DNA from: JAGLWW01 sp964640225
GTDB taxonomy: Archaea; Aenigmatarchaeota; Aenigmatarchaeia; PWEA01; JAGHBM01
Length of the DNA: 64,000 bases
NCBI GenBank assembly: GCA_964640225.1
Contig: CAZXFI010000002.1
Span: forward strand, 44,315 to 108,314
Reading direction: 5' to 3'
The notes under the pieces: generated by a model
What the model was told of the DNA's origin: nothing
Databases searched by the model: none
Seen by the model: only the letters and a program-made list of their open reading frames with translations
Program-made: the position numbers and the translations under genes
Shown: positions 24,808 to 32,514 of the stretch, piece after piece
Layout of the letters: the number at the start of each line of letters is the position of its first letter
How positions within the stretch are numbered: position 1 is the stretch's first letter

Positions 24808-25440
24808 ATGAGCCCTAAAACCCCCCTTTTCGCGGCCCTTGTTTTTATAATAGTTTTTTCCTCCTTCTCTGTTGCGGACCAGGTCGCCACGCTGGTAGTA
24901 TGGATAGAAGGCACGATAGGAGTGGGGGCCGAATACGAGAACGCGCTCACAATGGAGCCCGGGGGGACCAACGGGACCTGGGTCACCATACACAACACGG
25001 GAAACATAAGGGACGTGCTCAGGATGGAGGGCTCCATAGAAGACCCCACATGCTCATCTCCCGGGCCGGCCTGCGAGTACAGGGACTGGATAAAATTCTC
25101 CTTCAAGTGCGGGGAAAGCATAGGAATCTGCGATGACGTGCCCAGCAGCGAGATGAAGTACGTGGACGACATACAGCTTACCCCCAGGATAAACCAGACC
25201 CAGTTCTACCTGGAGGTCACAAGCTACAAGGTTTCAAACCCGCTTAACCCCCCGAACATAACAATAACGGGATACTCGCTCACTAACCTGACAAAGCAGA
25301 CCGACTTCATAGAAGTCACAGTCATAACAAAAAGTCCCACGGGAACCTATGAATCAGCAGACCTTCCGGGAATAAGCCCTTTCTGGATTCCCTTACTCCT
25401 GTCCCTTGCCGGCCTCGCCTTTTACAAAAAATCCGTCTAA
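24808..25440 (+). CDS. Exported protein with possible C-terminal sorting signal
   Basis: A 210-residue protein with a signal peptide (LFAALVFIIVFSSFSVADQ), a beta-rich ectodomain containing paired cysteines (PTCSSPGPACEYRDW, FKCGESIGICDD) and several N-glycosylation sequons (NGT, NQT, NIT, NLT). The C-terminus is tripartite: LPGISPFW, a hydrophobic helix (IPLLLSLAGLAFY) and KKSV. This resembles archaeosortase-type sorting signals, although no exact known motif was matched. The last 48 bases overlap convergent rnhB. Confidence 0.75.
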   Translation: MSPKTPLFAALVFIIVFSSFSVADQVATLVVWIEGTIGVGAEYENALTMEPGGTNGTWVTIHNTGNIRDVLRMEGSIEDPTCSSPGPACEYRDWIKFSFKCGESIGICDDVPSSEMKYVDDIQLTPRINQTQFYLEVTSYKVSNPLNPPNITITGYSLTNLTKQTDFIEVTVITKSPTGTYESADLPGISPFWIPLLLSLAGLAFYKKSV

Positions 25441-26085
25441 ACTCTTCTGCTCTTTTTCTCCCTTGACCCTCTGCGACGTGACCCACGACTTTCTCACGAA
25501 TTCCGGATACCCCCTGTAGTTGTGAAGCGCCCATTTCAGAAACTTTATTGTCCTTTCGTCCGAGGGGTATCCCACGCCTATCTCAACCCCCAGCCTTTTC
25601 TCCAGACCGTCTATGGAGCGGTCCCTTACGACCTTGGCCAGGATGCTGGCGGCCGAGACTTCCGGGTACTTCTTGTCCGCGTAGTTCTCCGACACAATCT
25701 CAACTTTCAGGTCCCCGAGCTTTCCCAGTATTTCATCCTTTATTTTCGCGGTGTTGGCCTCCGGCGAGTCCACCACGGCCCTGTCGGGCCTCAGCGTCTT
25801 TATTATGTCGGCCATGTAGTCCACTTCTATCCTGTTTAGGTTTTTCACGCTTCTCATCTCGTCTATCGTGTGGGCCGAGATGTTAACGACCACAAAATCC
25901 ACGGCTAGGTCCTTTATCCCGTTTTCCAGCTCCTCCCTTTTTTCCCTGGTGAGCTCCTTGCTGTCCCTTACCTCCATGGCCTTGAGCTTGGGAAGGTCCT
26001 GCTCGTTGAACATGGCCCCGGCTATTATCAGGGGCCCTACCACGGCCCCGCGGCCGGCCTCGTCAATTCCCAGGACTTTTTTCAT
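25393..26085 (-). CDS. rnhB: Ribonuclease HII with C-terminal PIP box
   Basis: A 230-residue nuclease that cuts the RNA strand of RNA-DNA hybrids and single ribonucleotides in DNA. Active-site segments are LGIDEAGRG, VRDSKEL, AVVDSPEAN and SAASILAKVVRD. Near the C-terminus, QKSLDGFF fits the QxxLxxFF PCNA-interacting motif known in archaeal RNase HII, so the enzyme probably acts on the sliding clamp. ATG at 26085 is preceded by AGGTG at a good distance. It overlaps the end of the exported-protein gene by 48 bases. Confidence 0.93.
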   Translation of the reverse strand: MKKVLGIDEAGRGAVVGPLIIAGAMFNEQDLPKLKAMEVRDSKELTREKREELENGIKDLAVDFVVVNISAHTIDEMRSVKNLNRIEVDYMADIIKTLRPDRAVVDSPEANTAKIKDEILGKLGDLKVEIVSENYADKKYPEVSAASILAKVVRDRSIDGLEKRLGVEIGVGYPSDERTIKFLKWALHNYRGYPEFVRKSWVTSQRVKGEKEQKSLDGFFVKGEAGKGQE

Positions 26086-26471
26086 TGAAACACCTGTTAT
26101 CACTTAGGTTTTAAGAAGTATAAAAACTGTTATGCTAAATTAACTGCTTTAGTCTTGCGAACTCGTTTTGACCGATAACGGTCAATTGCCAATCTTTTGT
26201 CTTATTATACTTAAAATATTTTTTATATAATTTACATTAAAGTGAACATTTAATCCTTCTTGGATTTTGTTTTAGTCACAGAATTATTCAGGTTTTTATC
26301 TTTGATATACTTCTGTTCAGATTTGCTCATACAATAGTATTTTAATTTTATAAAAATATAGAAAGGGTAAAATAAAGAAAATTGAAAAGAAAGATAAATT
26401 CCAAAGAAAATTCTATAAAATAGTGACATAGCAGGTTTGGTTTCCCGGAAGACATGGCGAGCCATATCCTC
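26086..26471. other. AT-rich intergenic stretch between rnhB and tRNA
   Basis: About 390 AT-rich bases without a convincing gene. A perfect 7-bp hairpin (TTGACCG-ATAA-CGGTCAA) lies at 26168-26185. A 59-codon hydrophobic reading frame on the minus strand at 26250-26429 has no recognisable start signal and was not accepted. The stretch follows the tRNA gene in its direction of transcription, so it may be tRNA trailer. Confidence 0.5.
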
Positions 26472-26485
26472 TAGCGGGGGTTGGA

Positions 26486-26570
26486 TTCTCATTCCCTCGT
26501 GATTTTTTGGCGAAACGAAGTTTCGCAAGTTTTGGGGAGTACAGAGACCTTTTTCTAAAAGGGGTCTGTT
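26486..26570 (-). other. Intron 2 of tRNA-iMet, in the T loop (59/60)
   Basis: An 85-base insertion between positions 59 and 60. A relaxed bulge-helix-bulge is visible: T stem GTTGG/CCAAC, then a 4-bp core TTCA/TGAG (one G-U pair), with 3-base bulges AAA and AAT. Cutting after the second bulge base gives the canonical T loop TTCAAAT. The intron has its own hairpins, including ACAGA-CC-CCTTTT paired with AAAAGG-TC-TCTGT and a GCGAAAC-TTC-GTTTCGC stem-loop. Confidence 0.8.
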
Positions 26571-26608
26571 TTTGAACCAACGACCTCAGGGTTATGAGCC
26601 CTGCGAGC

Positions 26609-26660
26609 ATTCTGTGTGCAACCAAGGTTTGTGCAATCAGGGATTTACGAACCAAAGATG
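26609..26660 (-). other. Intron 1 of tRNA-iMet, in the D loop
   Basis: About 52 bases separate the D-loop sequence AGCCTGGAGA from the GCTC strand of the D stem. Only a weak bulge-helix-bulge can be drawn: CTG/CAG as the core helix with bulges AGA and AAT. The exact splice points are therefore not fixed. Removal at the ends given here restores a normal 10-base D loop. Confidence 0.65.
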
Positions 26661-26697
26661 TCTCCAGGCTGCTCCACCCCGCTATGTCTCGTAATAT

Positions 26698-27011
26698 TTA
26701 GCAGCCGGGCTTATTTATACGTTTGCTGAAAACGTTAAGCCGCAAAGACTCGGTTATTTTTTCCCTGAAAACTATGGCGCTCCAACTCGCGAATATCCCC
26801 CGGTTATCACGCCCCCCAGGCCCAGGTTCATTCCCAGGTTCGGCCCCAGAAGGAAAAGCTCCCCGTGCCAGGCGTGGTCTATGACCCCTAAAAGCGCCCC
26901 GCCAAGGAACATTATGTTCAGCCAGAAGCCGTGCGTGCCTCTCTTTTTGGTAATTTTCCTGAACAAAAAAGTCAGCGCCGTCGCGCCCAAAAGAACTGTC
27001 CAGCAAGCCAT
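26698..27011 (-). pseudogene. Small membrane protein broken by a frameshift at a G run
   Basis: The first frame (27011 to 26772) encodes a 79-residue membrane protein (LLGATALTFLFRKI, LGGALLGVIDHAWHGELF) that loses its sense after LGLGGVITGG. A second frame continues the sequence as GIFASWSAIVFREKI and runs to a stop at 26698. One more G in the GGGGG run at 26797-26801 would join them into a protein of about 104 residues and complete the last membrane helix. This is either a sequencing or assembly homopolymer error, natural decay, or frameshifting. The function is unknown. Confidence 0.65.
26711..26720 (-). promoter_or_regulatory. TATA box of the initiator tRNA gene
   Basis: GTATAAATAA on the minus strand, 28-37 bases upstream of the first tRNA base. 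It lies inside the 3' end of the upstream membrane-protein gene, so the tRNA has its own promoter. Confidence 0.6.
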
Positions 27012-27077
27012 GCTTTTGTATTGTTTTCCTGAAATAAAAATGTTTTAAATAATTAACCACAAATCTAATTACAGGAG

Positions 27078-28223
27078 GTGATTGAAATCAAAAGAATTTT
27101 GCTTTTGTGCATTTTCATAATTTTAGCCGCGGGACTGGCAACGGCTTCCGGCGGCTCGGGGGGAGCTTCGGGCCCTTTGAACACGGCTGAAAGTTCCGTT
27201 TCGTCGGACTCCTGCGAAAAGTTCTACACGTGCCCGGATGGCACGACCGTCCAGTACTGTTTCCTCCAGAAGATTGCAAACGAGGCAGGGGAAGTGACGG
27301 GAGCCGCCTGCGGCTGCAAGGACCCCGAGGAAATGTGCCTGCAGAAAACAAAATTACAGGCCACGGCAGCCAGGCCGATTTCCAGCGAATGCTCCATGTC
27401 CGCGGAGCTCATGGAAAAATACAACAGCCTGATTTCTGAACTGAAAGAAGCGGAACAGGAAGGCGACGAAGACAGAGCCGAGACAATCACCAGCGAGATA
27501 ATTGAACTGAAGAAAGAAATTAACGAACAGAGAGAGCAGTGCACGGAAAGCTATCCCGCTTATTCCGGGAAAGCGGTTGCCGTAAGCGCAAAAATGCCCA
27601 CCGCGGTAAGCTCCGGGGGCGAGATAAAGGACTATTACAAGAAAAAGATTGAAGGCATAACCTCTTCAGATGACGTAGAGGGGCAGATAAGAAACCTCAA
27701 GGAACTGAGAAACGAAATAGACGGCCTGATTGAAAAGCTCATAGAAAGCAGAGAGGAGATACAGACGGAAGAAGTCAGAGGCCTTGTCTCAGAGATAAGG
27801 TTCAAGGCAGGAGAAATCAGGGCGGACGAAGTTGAAATCAGGACAACAGAAAAAAGAATACTGACAAAGCTCAACGAGAGGCAGATATCAATAGAGCCGA
27901 AAGAGGCGGATGTTGTCATAACGGACGAGTCGGTAGAGGTCAAGGCGGACGAAGTTTCCCTTGAAGGGGGTGTCCTGAGAGTAGGGAGCTCAGAAGTCAA
28001 GATTTCGCCGACAGAAGTGGTAAACAAACTTCAAATAAGTCCCAAAAAAGTTGAGCTGAAAGAGGAAAACTCAAAGGCCGTTTACAAGGTTCAGGGAAAC
28101 GAACAGAGAAAGTTGCTGGGTGTAATTCCCGTTGATGTGGAAAAGGAAGTTACCGTAGACGCGAACGACAACAACATAGTCTCGGAGCAGAGTTCCTGGT
28201 ACGCTTTCCTTACAACAAAGTAA
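27078..28223 (+). CDS. Exported coiled-coil protein
   Basis: Up to 381 residues with a signal peptide (ILLLCIFIILAAGLATASGG), a cysteine-rich stretch (CEKFYTCPDGTTVQYC, CGCKDPEEMC), a coiled-coil segment of about 170 residues (KYNSLISELKEAEQEGDED, then later LIEKLIESREEIQTEEV) and a beta-rich C-terminal part (VVITDESVEVKADEVSL). The start is unclear: GTG 27078 overlaps the GGAGGTGAT ribosome-binding site, and no better in-frame codon lies close by. It is probably anchored at or secreted to the cell surface. The function is unknown. Confidence 0.75.
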   Translation: MIEIKRILLLCIFIILAAGLATASGGSGGASGPLNTAESSVSSDSCEKFYTCPDGTTVQYCFLQKIANEAGEVTGAACGCKDPEEMCLQKTKLQATAARPISSECSMSAELMEKYNSLISELKEAEQEGDEDRAETITSEIIELKKEINEQREQCTESYPAYSGKAVAVSAKMPTAVSSGGEIKDYYKKKIEGITSSDDVEGQIRNLKELRNEIDGLIEKLIESREEIQTEEVRGLVSEIRFKAGEIRADEVEIRTTEKRILTKLNERQISIEPKEADVVITDESVEVKADEVSLEGGVLRVGSSEVKISPTEVVNKLQISPKKVELKEENSKAVYKVQGNEQRKLLGVIPVDVEKEVTVDANDNNIVSEQSSWYAFLTTK

Positions 28224-28235
28224 AATGGTTTGACT

Positions 28236-28787
28236 ATGTTAACCAAAGAACAGGGCTCTTTTCTGGTGAAGTTTGCAAGGGAGACGATAACCCGTTTCGT
28301 CCGGGACCGGAACACGCCCCTGCCCAAAGAATATCCGAAGGAATTTGATAAAAAGCGCGGAGTTTTCGTGACACTTGAGAAAAACGGAAAGCTCCGCGGG
28401 TGCGTGGGCCTTCCCTATCCCGAGAAGCCTCTCATAGACGCGGTTCGTGACGCCGCCTGCTCCTCTGCCCGCGATTCCCGCTTTCCTCCCCTGAAAGAGG
28501 AGGAGCTGGGCGAGATAACCGTGGAAGTTTCCGTGCTCACAGAGCCTGAGCGGGTTGACTTCTCCTCCCCGGAGGAACTTCTTGGAAAGATAACAAAAAA
28601 GGACGGTCTTATCCTTCAAAAGCGATGGAACTCCGGCCTGTTCCTTCCCCAGGTCTGGGAGCAGCTGCCGGGGAAGGGAGAATTCCTGGAAAACCTGTGC
28701 TACAAGGCCGGCCTGTCCGACAGGAACGCATGGAAGACAGCGGAGATTTACCGCTTCCGCGTGCAGGCATTCGGGGAGAAAGTATAA
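28236..28787 (+). CDS. AMMECR1 family protein
   Basis: A 183-residue protein with the AMMECR1 hallmark LRGCVGLPYPEKPLI, SARDSRFPPLKEEEL, ITVEVSVLTEPERV and LFLPQVWEQ. The domain is widespread in archaea and often linked with Memo-like and radical SAM proteins (AmmeMemoRadiSam), but those partners are not adjacent here. The biochemical role is unknown. ATG 28236 fits the family start better than TTG 28230. An exported relative with a divergent AMMECR1-like domain is encoded at 6.0 kb. Confidence 0.9.
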   Translation: MLTKEQGSFLVKFARETITRFVRDRNTPLPKEYPKEFDKKRGVFVTLEKNGKLRGCVGLPYPEKPLIDAVRDAACSSARDSRFPPLKEEELGEITVEVSVLTEPERVDFSSPEELLGKITKKDGLILQKRWNSGLFLPQVWEQLPGKGEFLENLCYKAGLSDRNAWKTAEIYRFRVQAFGEKV

Positions 28788-28920
28788 ATCTTTTTCCACC
28801 CAATAATAATTGGTGTGTGGGTGTACAACCTGAAGGTTTACAGGGATTCCGTTGCTTCTAAAAACAGTTCCCAAAAATGCTACAGTCCAAAAAGAAGGAG
28901 AAACAAGGAAAAAGACGAGC

Positions 28921-30519
28921 CTATTGAATACACGCTTTCACAAAGCCCAGAAAAACAGGGCTGGGATTGAGCAGGCTGGACTTGAATTCCGGGTGCGCCT
29001 GGGTGGCCACGAAAAATTTATGTTCAGGTATCTCCAGGAACTCCATGAGCTTCCTGCTCGGCGAGACTCCGGAGAAAACCAGGCCTTTCTTCTCCAGGGT
29101 TTCTACGTACTCGGGATTCACCTCGTACCTGTGCCTGTGCCTCTCCGAAATCTCCTCCCTGCTGTAAAGCTTCCTTACAAGAGAGCCTTCTTTTAGCATG
29201 GCCGGGTAGGCCCCGAGCCTCATGGTGGCTCCCTTGTTCTCCACTTTCTTCTGCTCCGGAAGTATGTCTATGACCGGGTGGGGAGTCTTGCTGTCGGATT
29301 CGGTTGAGTTGGCTCCCTTAAGGCCGCACACGTTCCGCGCGTAGTCTATGACCGCCATCTGCAGCCCCAGGCAAAGACCTAGGAAAGGCACGTTCTTTTC
29401 CCGCGCGTAGCGCACGCACTCTATCTTTCCCTCCGTGCCGCGGCTGCCGAAGCCCCCTGGAACCAGTATGCCGTCCACCCCCTTCAGGCAGTCGCATGCC
29501 TTTATTTTTCCTTCCTCTATGTCCGTGGTTTCAATCCACTTTATCTCCACCTCGTAGCCCAGGTTGCCTGCCGCGTGCTTGAGGGATTCCCTGATGGAAA
29601 CGTAAGAGTCGTGAAGGTACATGTATTTTCCGGTCATTGCTATCGTAAGCTTGCCCTTGGGGTTGTTCATCTTCTCCACGATTTCCCTCCATTTTTTCAT
29701 GTCCTTTCCCTTTTCCTTCAGGCCCAGTTTGGCCAGGACCTTTTTCGCAACCTCCTGCCTTGCCAGAACAATGGGTATTTCGTATAGGTTCTTGACATCG
29801 TACCCGGAGATTATGTTTTTTTCCGGGACACCGCAGAAAAGGGACAGCTTTTTCTTTATGTTGTCCAGAAGAGGCTTTTCGGACCTACAGTAAATGAAGT
29901 GAGGATAAATGCCCATCTTTCTCAGCATGGTAACTGACTGCTGGGTGGGCTTGGTTTTCTGCTCTCCTACCACCTTGAGCTGGGGAACCAGGGTGCAGTG
30001 CACGAACACCACGTCCTCCTCCAGCGAGAGCTCCCTCACCGATTCAAGGAATATCTGGTTCTCAATGTCTCCCACCGTGCCCCCTATCTCTATGAGCACT
30101 ATCTCAGCTCCCGACTCCTTTGCCACTTTCTTGTACCATTTCTGGAGCTCCCCCGTGACGTGGGGAACTAGCTGCACTGTCTTTCCAAGGTAGTCCCCGC
30201 GCCTCTCCTTGTCTATGACCGCCTTGAAAATCTTGCCCGTGGTTATGTTGTAGTCAGAATTCATCTTTAAGTCAAGGAACCTCTCGTAGTTTCCCAGGTC
30301 CATATCCACCTCGGAGCCGTCGTCCATCACGAAGACTTCCCCGTGCTCCATGGGGTTCATGGTGCCCGCGTCTATGTTCACGTAAGGGTCTATCTTTATA
30401 GGAACCACGCTGTAGCCCTTGGACTGGAGAAGCTTGCCTAAAGAAGACATGAAGAGGCCTTTCCCCAACCCGGAAAGAACACCTCCGGTTACTATAACGA
30501 ATTTTACCCCACACGGCAT
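28921..30519 (-). CDS. pyrG: CTP synthase
   Basis: A 532-residue enzyme that aminates UTP to CTP using glutamine. The N-terminal synthetase domain has the P-loop VTGGVLSGLGKG and the EIGGTVGDIEN segment. The C-terminal class I glutaminase carries the nucleophile in GLCLGLQ and the His-Glu pair in AQAHPEF. The length is normal. A leader of roughly 120 bases on the minus strand contains a strong ribosome-binding sequence and a short reading frame that stops just before the pyrG ATG. Confidence 0.95.
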   Translation of the reverse strand: MPCGVKFVIVTGGVLSGLGKGLFMSSLGKLLQSKGYSVVPIKIDPYVNIDAGTMNPMEHGEVFVMDDGSEVDMDLGNYERFLDLKMNSDYNITTGKIFKAVIDKERRGDYLGKTVQLVPHVTGELQKWYKKVAKESGAEIVLIEIGGTVGDIENQIFLESVRELSLEEDVVFVHCTLVPQLKVVGEQKTKPTQQSVTMLRKMGIYPHFIYCRSEKPLLDNIKKKLSLFCGVPEKNIISGYDVKNLYEIPIVLARQEVAKKVLAKLGLKEKGKDMKKWREIVEKMNNPKGKLTIAMTGKYMYLHDSYVSIRESLKHAAGNLGYEVEIKWIETTDIEEGKIKACDCLKGVDGILVPGGFGSRGTEGKIECVRYAREKNVPFLGLCLGLQMAVIDYARNVCGLKGANSTESDSKTPHPVIDILPEQKKVENKGATMRLGAYPAMLKEGSLVRKLYSREEISERHRHRYEVNPEYVETLEKKGLVFSGVSPSRKLMEFLEIPEHKFFVATQAHPEFKSSLLNPSPVFLGFVKACIQ

Positions 30520-30525
30520 AAATAT

Positions 30526-30600
30526 CTATGAGAGCATACATATAAAAAATTTTTTATCCTGTAGAATACGTTTGCTTTTAAAAGGGTTGGCGTCCCTCAA
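30526..30600 (-). CDS. Possible 24-residue leader peptide upstream of pyrG
   Basis: A TTG codon at 30600 directly follows GGAGGTGAA (30609-30601), one of the strongest ribosome-binding sequences in the window, which otherwise has no gene to serve. The frame gives 24 residues, starting MRDANPFKSKR, and stops at TAG six bases before the pyrG ATG. This arrangement would allow translational coupling or attenuation of CTP synthase. The peptide itself has no recognisable features, and the site may be coincidental. Confidence 0.3.
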   Translation of the reverse strand: MRDANPFKSKRILQDKKFFICMLS

Positions 30601-30611
30601 TTCACCTCCAA

Positions 30612-30634
30612 AAGCTCGGCGCGGATTCAATCCG
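30612..30634 (-). promoter_or_regulatory. Hairpin in the pyrG leader
   Basis: On the minus strand GGCCGGATTGAATCCGCGCC folds as GGC-CGGAT-TGA-ATCCG-GCC with one bulged base. It lies between a TATATATTT-type promoter near 30665 and the GGAGGTGAA ribosome-binding sequence. The plus strand folds equally well, so it could serve the divergent gene instead. Confidence 0.35.
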
Positions 30635-30698
30635 GCCCATCTACTACAAGGAACTTTCATCGGGACAAATATATACTGGTTACGCAAAAATATAAATC

Positions 30699-31124
30699 AT
30701 GGACATAACGGGATTCATAACAGGCCTTGTCACCCAGATAGTTGAGGAGTTCAGCTTATTCGGACTGATAGAGAAGCTGGTGGTCTTTTTTGAAACCAAC
30801 AGTATAATCACTTTCATAATATTCTGCGTATCCCTGTTTTTCCTTTACAAGCTTGTAAGGCTTGCCTTCAGGATATTCCTGGTGGTCATAGCGGGCCTGA
30901 TATTTCCCTTTGCCATGAATTTCCTTTTCGGGTGGGAAGTGCCCATAACAACGGGCGTGCTCATATTCTACGCGACTTTCGCGGTAGTGATGTTCCTTCT
31001 GGCGATTTTCGCGGCAGGCGTCCTGAAGTTCCTTAAGACCCTGTCCTCTCCGATAAGAAAATCCGCGGAAAGAAAGAAGATAGAGAAGGAAATAGAGGAA
31101 GACTTGAAAAAGAAGGACTCATGA
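30699..31124 (+). CDS. Membrane protein of unknown function
   Basis: A 141-residue protein with four hydrophobic segments (SIITFIIFCVSLFFLYKLV, IFLVVIAGLIFPFAMNFLF, VLIFYATFAVVMFLLAIFAA and a weaker N-terminal one) and a charged C-terminal tail (AERKKIEKEIEEDLKKK). It starts about ten bases after an AAATATAAAT box. The 3' end overlaps the convergent gene by six bases. No family was recognised. Confidence 0.75.
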   Translation: MDITGFITGLVTQIVEEFSLFGLIEKLVVFFETNSIITFIIFCVSLFFLYKLVRLAFRIFLVVIAGLIFPFAMNFLFGWEVPITTGVLIFYATFAVVMFLLAIFAAGVLKFLKTLSSPIRKSAERKKIEKEIEEDLKKKDS

Positions 31125-31805
31125 TATTGTGGCGGTGTAGTCATGGCCGGACACGAAAACCCTCTTCAAAGTGCCCTTTATCTCAAACTTTCCGTCCGTG
31201 ACGTTAACGCTTCCTGAGAAGGATTCCAGTTTCACCGGTTCGCTTCCCAGATTTACCGTTATCTTGTCGTGTATTTTTATTTCCCCGACCACGTCTTCAA
31301 GCTCAATCCTGTTCATGTAAAGTTCTTTCACGTAGACATTCCTGAAAAACACGGAGTCCATTTTTACCGGAATCATTTTTTTCACCGTACCCAGCTTTAC
31401 CCCGTTGACTGTGATTTCCTCTGCGTCCCCTGCCAGGGTGACCTTGCTCTCGTTTATTAGAAAGACTCCCCTGTAGTCCTCTATCTCTACGCTGGTGTAC
31501 TCTTCCGTGGTAAGCACGTTCTCCGCCAGAAGTATTTCGCTGTTCTGATATCCGGGCTCGTAACCCACGCTCACCCGGTCCAAACCTATGGTCTTGAGGT
31601 CAAATTCGCTCACGTAGAAGCTTCCTTCCACAGTTATGTTGCCCGTTTCCTCTGCCTCAAGAAACGAGAAAGGCGAGGTTCTGGAAAGGGCGTCGCCTAT
31701 CTTCCCCCCGAGGCCTCCTATATTGAGACCCATCTCGGTGAAGAGGCCCAGTGTTACGAGCAGCAAACCGAACAGGACTATAACAGCTATCTTCCAGTTG
31801 GCCAT
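31119..31805 (-). CDS. Membrane-anchored exported protein
   Basis: A 228-residue protein with one N-terminal membrane helix (IAVIVLFGLLLVTLGLF) and no clear cleavage site, so it is likely anchored with its body outside. The rest is beta-rich (NITVEGSFYVSEFDL, TVNLGSEPVKLESFSGSVN) and has glycosylation sequons. It diverges from trmJ over an AT-rich promoter. The function is unknown. Confidence 0.75.
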   Translation of the reverse strand: MANWKIAVIVLFGLLLVTLGLFTEMGLNIGGLGGKIGDALSRTSPFSFLEAEETGNITVEGSFYVSEFDLKTIGLDRVSVGYEPGYQNSEILLAENVLTTEEYTSVEIEDYRGVFLINESKVTLAGDAEEITVNGVKLGTVKKMIPVKMDSVFFRNVYVKELYMNRIELEDVVGEIKIHDKITVNLGSEPVKLESFSGSVNVTDGKFEIKGTLKRVFVSGHDYTATIS

Positions 31806-31838
31806 AATTTAATTATATAACGGGTTTATATAAATTAT

Positions 31839-32510
31839 ATGCCCGTTGATTTGCTGTTACTGCAGCCAGAGTCCCCCGGTAATATCGGCTCGGTGGCCCG
31901 CGTCATGAAGAACTTTTCTTTCTCCCGCCTTGTTTTGGTCAACCCCTGCGAAATAAGCGGGGAAACCAGGGGGTTTGCCATGCATGCCTGGGACATAGTG
32001 AGGAAAGCCAGGATACTTGATGAAATGCCCTGGGATTCCTACGACCTCCTTGTAGGCACGAGCGGGCTTAAGCATTCAGTCATGCCCTGCGTAACGCCGG
32101 AGGAGCTTTCAAAAAGGCTTGACACGGGCACGAAGAAAAAAGTGGCCCTGGTGTTCGGAAGGGAGAGCACGGGGCTTTCCGGAAGCGAAATGGAAAGGTG
32201 CGACCTGGTTTGTCGCATACCCGCGTCTTCCGCCTACCCCGTGATGAACATCTCCCATGCGGCTTCCGTGATACTTTACGAGCTTCGCAAGACCGGATAC
32301 AAAAAAAGGGAACTCGCCGGCAGGCAGCAGCTCTCAACTCTGCAAAACCTATATAAAGAAGTAATTGAAACTATAAACTATCCTGAAAAAAGGAAAAACA
32401 GGGCTTATACTTGCCTTAGGAGCGTTACCTTAAGGGGAGTTCTTTCAGGAAAAGAGGCCGATGCCCTTATAGGCATGTTCAAAAAAATCAGGGAAAAAAC
32501 GGGGGATTGA
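31839..32510 (+). CDS. trmJ: SPOUT tRNA methyltransferase, TrmJ-like
   Basis: A 223-residue SpoU-class 2'-O-methyltransferase with the deep trefoil knot motifs PGNIGSVARVMKNF, ALVFGRESTGLS and YPVMNISHAASVILYE. Archaeal TrmJ methylates the ribose of C32 in tRNA. The order and the 223-residue length agree with TrmJ rather than TrmH. A second rRNA target cannot be excluded. The stop is followed after four bases by the DUF1512 gene, so they probably form one transcript. Confidence 0.87.
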   Translation: MPVDLLLLQPESPGNIGSVARVMKNFSFSRLVLVNPCEISGETRGFAMHAWDIVRKARILDEMPWDSYDLLVGTSGLKHSVMPCVTPEELSKRLDTGTKKKVALVFGRESTGLSGSEMERCDLVCRIPASSAYPVMNISHAASVILYELRKTGYKKRELAGRQQLSTLQNLYKEVIETINYPEKRKNRAYTCLRSVTLRGVLSGKEADALIGMFKKIREKTGD

Positions 32511-32514
32511 GTTT

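Larger units (their letters stand above)
26472..26683 (-). tRNA. Initiator tRNA-Met (CAT) interrupted by two introns
   Basis: Read on the minus strand, three exons (about 26683-26661, 26608-26571 and 26485-26472) join to a 75-base cloverleaf. Every pair is intact: acceptor AGCGGGG/CCCCGCT, D stem GAGC/GCTC, anticodon stem CAGGG/CCCTG with loop CTCATAA, T stem GTTGG/CCAAC with loop TTCAAAT. A1-U72 and the three G-C pairs under the anticodon loop are initiator hallmarks. CCA is not encoded. The anticodon loop, the usual intron site, is uninterrupted. A TATA-like box lies 28-37 bases upstream of base 1. The D-loop junction is uncertain by a few bases. Confidence 0.85.

Noticed and set aside
24510..25172. 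N-terminal extension of aspS to about 653 residues
   Set aside because: The extension runs through the small membrane protein and exported-protein genes in another frame. The true OB-fold start is at 24509.
26250..26429. Minus-strand 59-codon hydrophobic frame in the AT-rich gap after the tRNA
   Set aside because: AT-rich chance frame without start signals, lying in the probable tRNA trailer.
28821..28970. Plus-strand 49-codon frame between the AMMECR1 gene and pyrG
   Set aside because: GTG start, basic low-complexity content, and overlap with the 3' end of pyrG. No family recognised.
30585..30660. tRNA in the pyrG leader, suggested by GGATTCAATCC
   Set aside because: The flanking bases do not form a T stem, and no acceptor or anticodon arm can be drawn.
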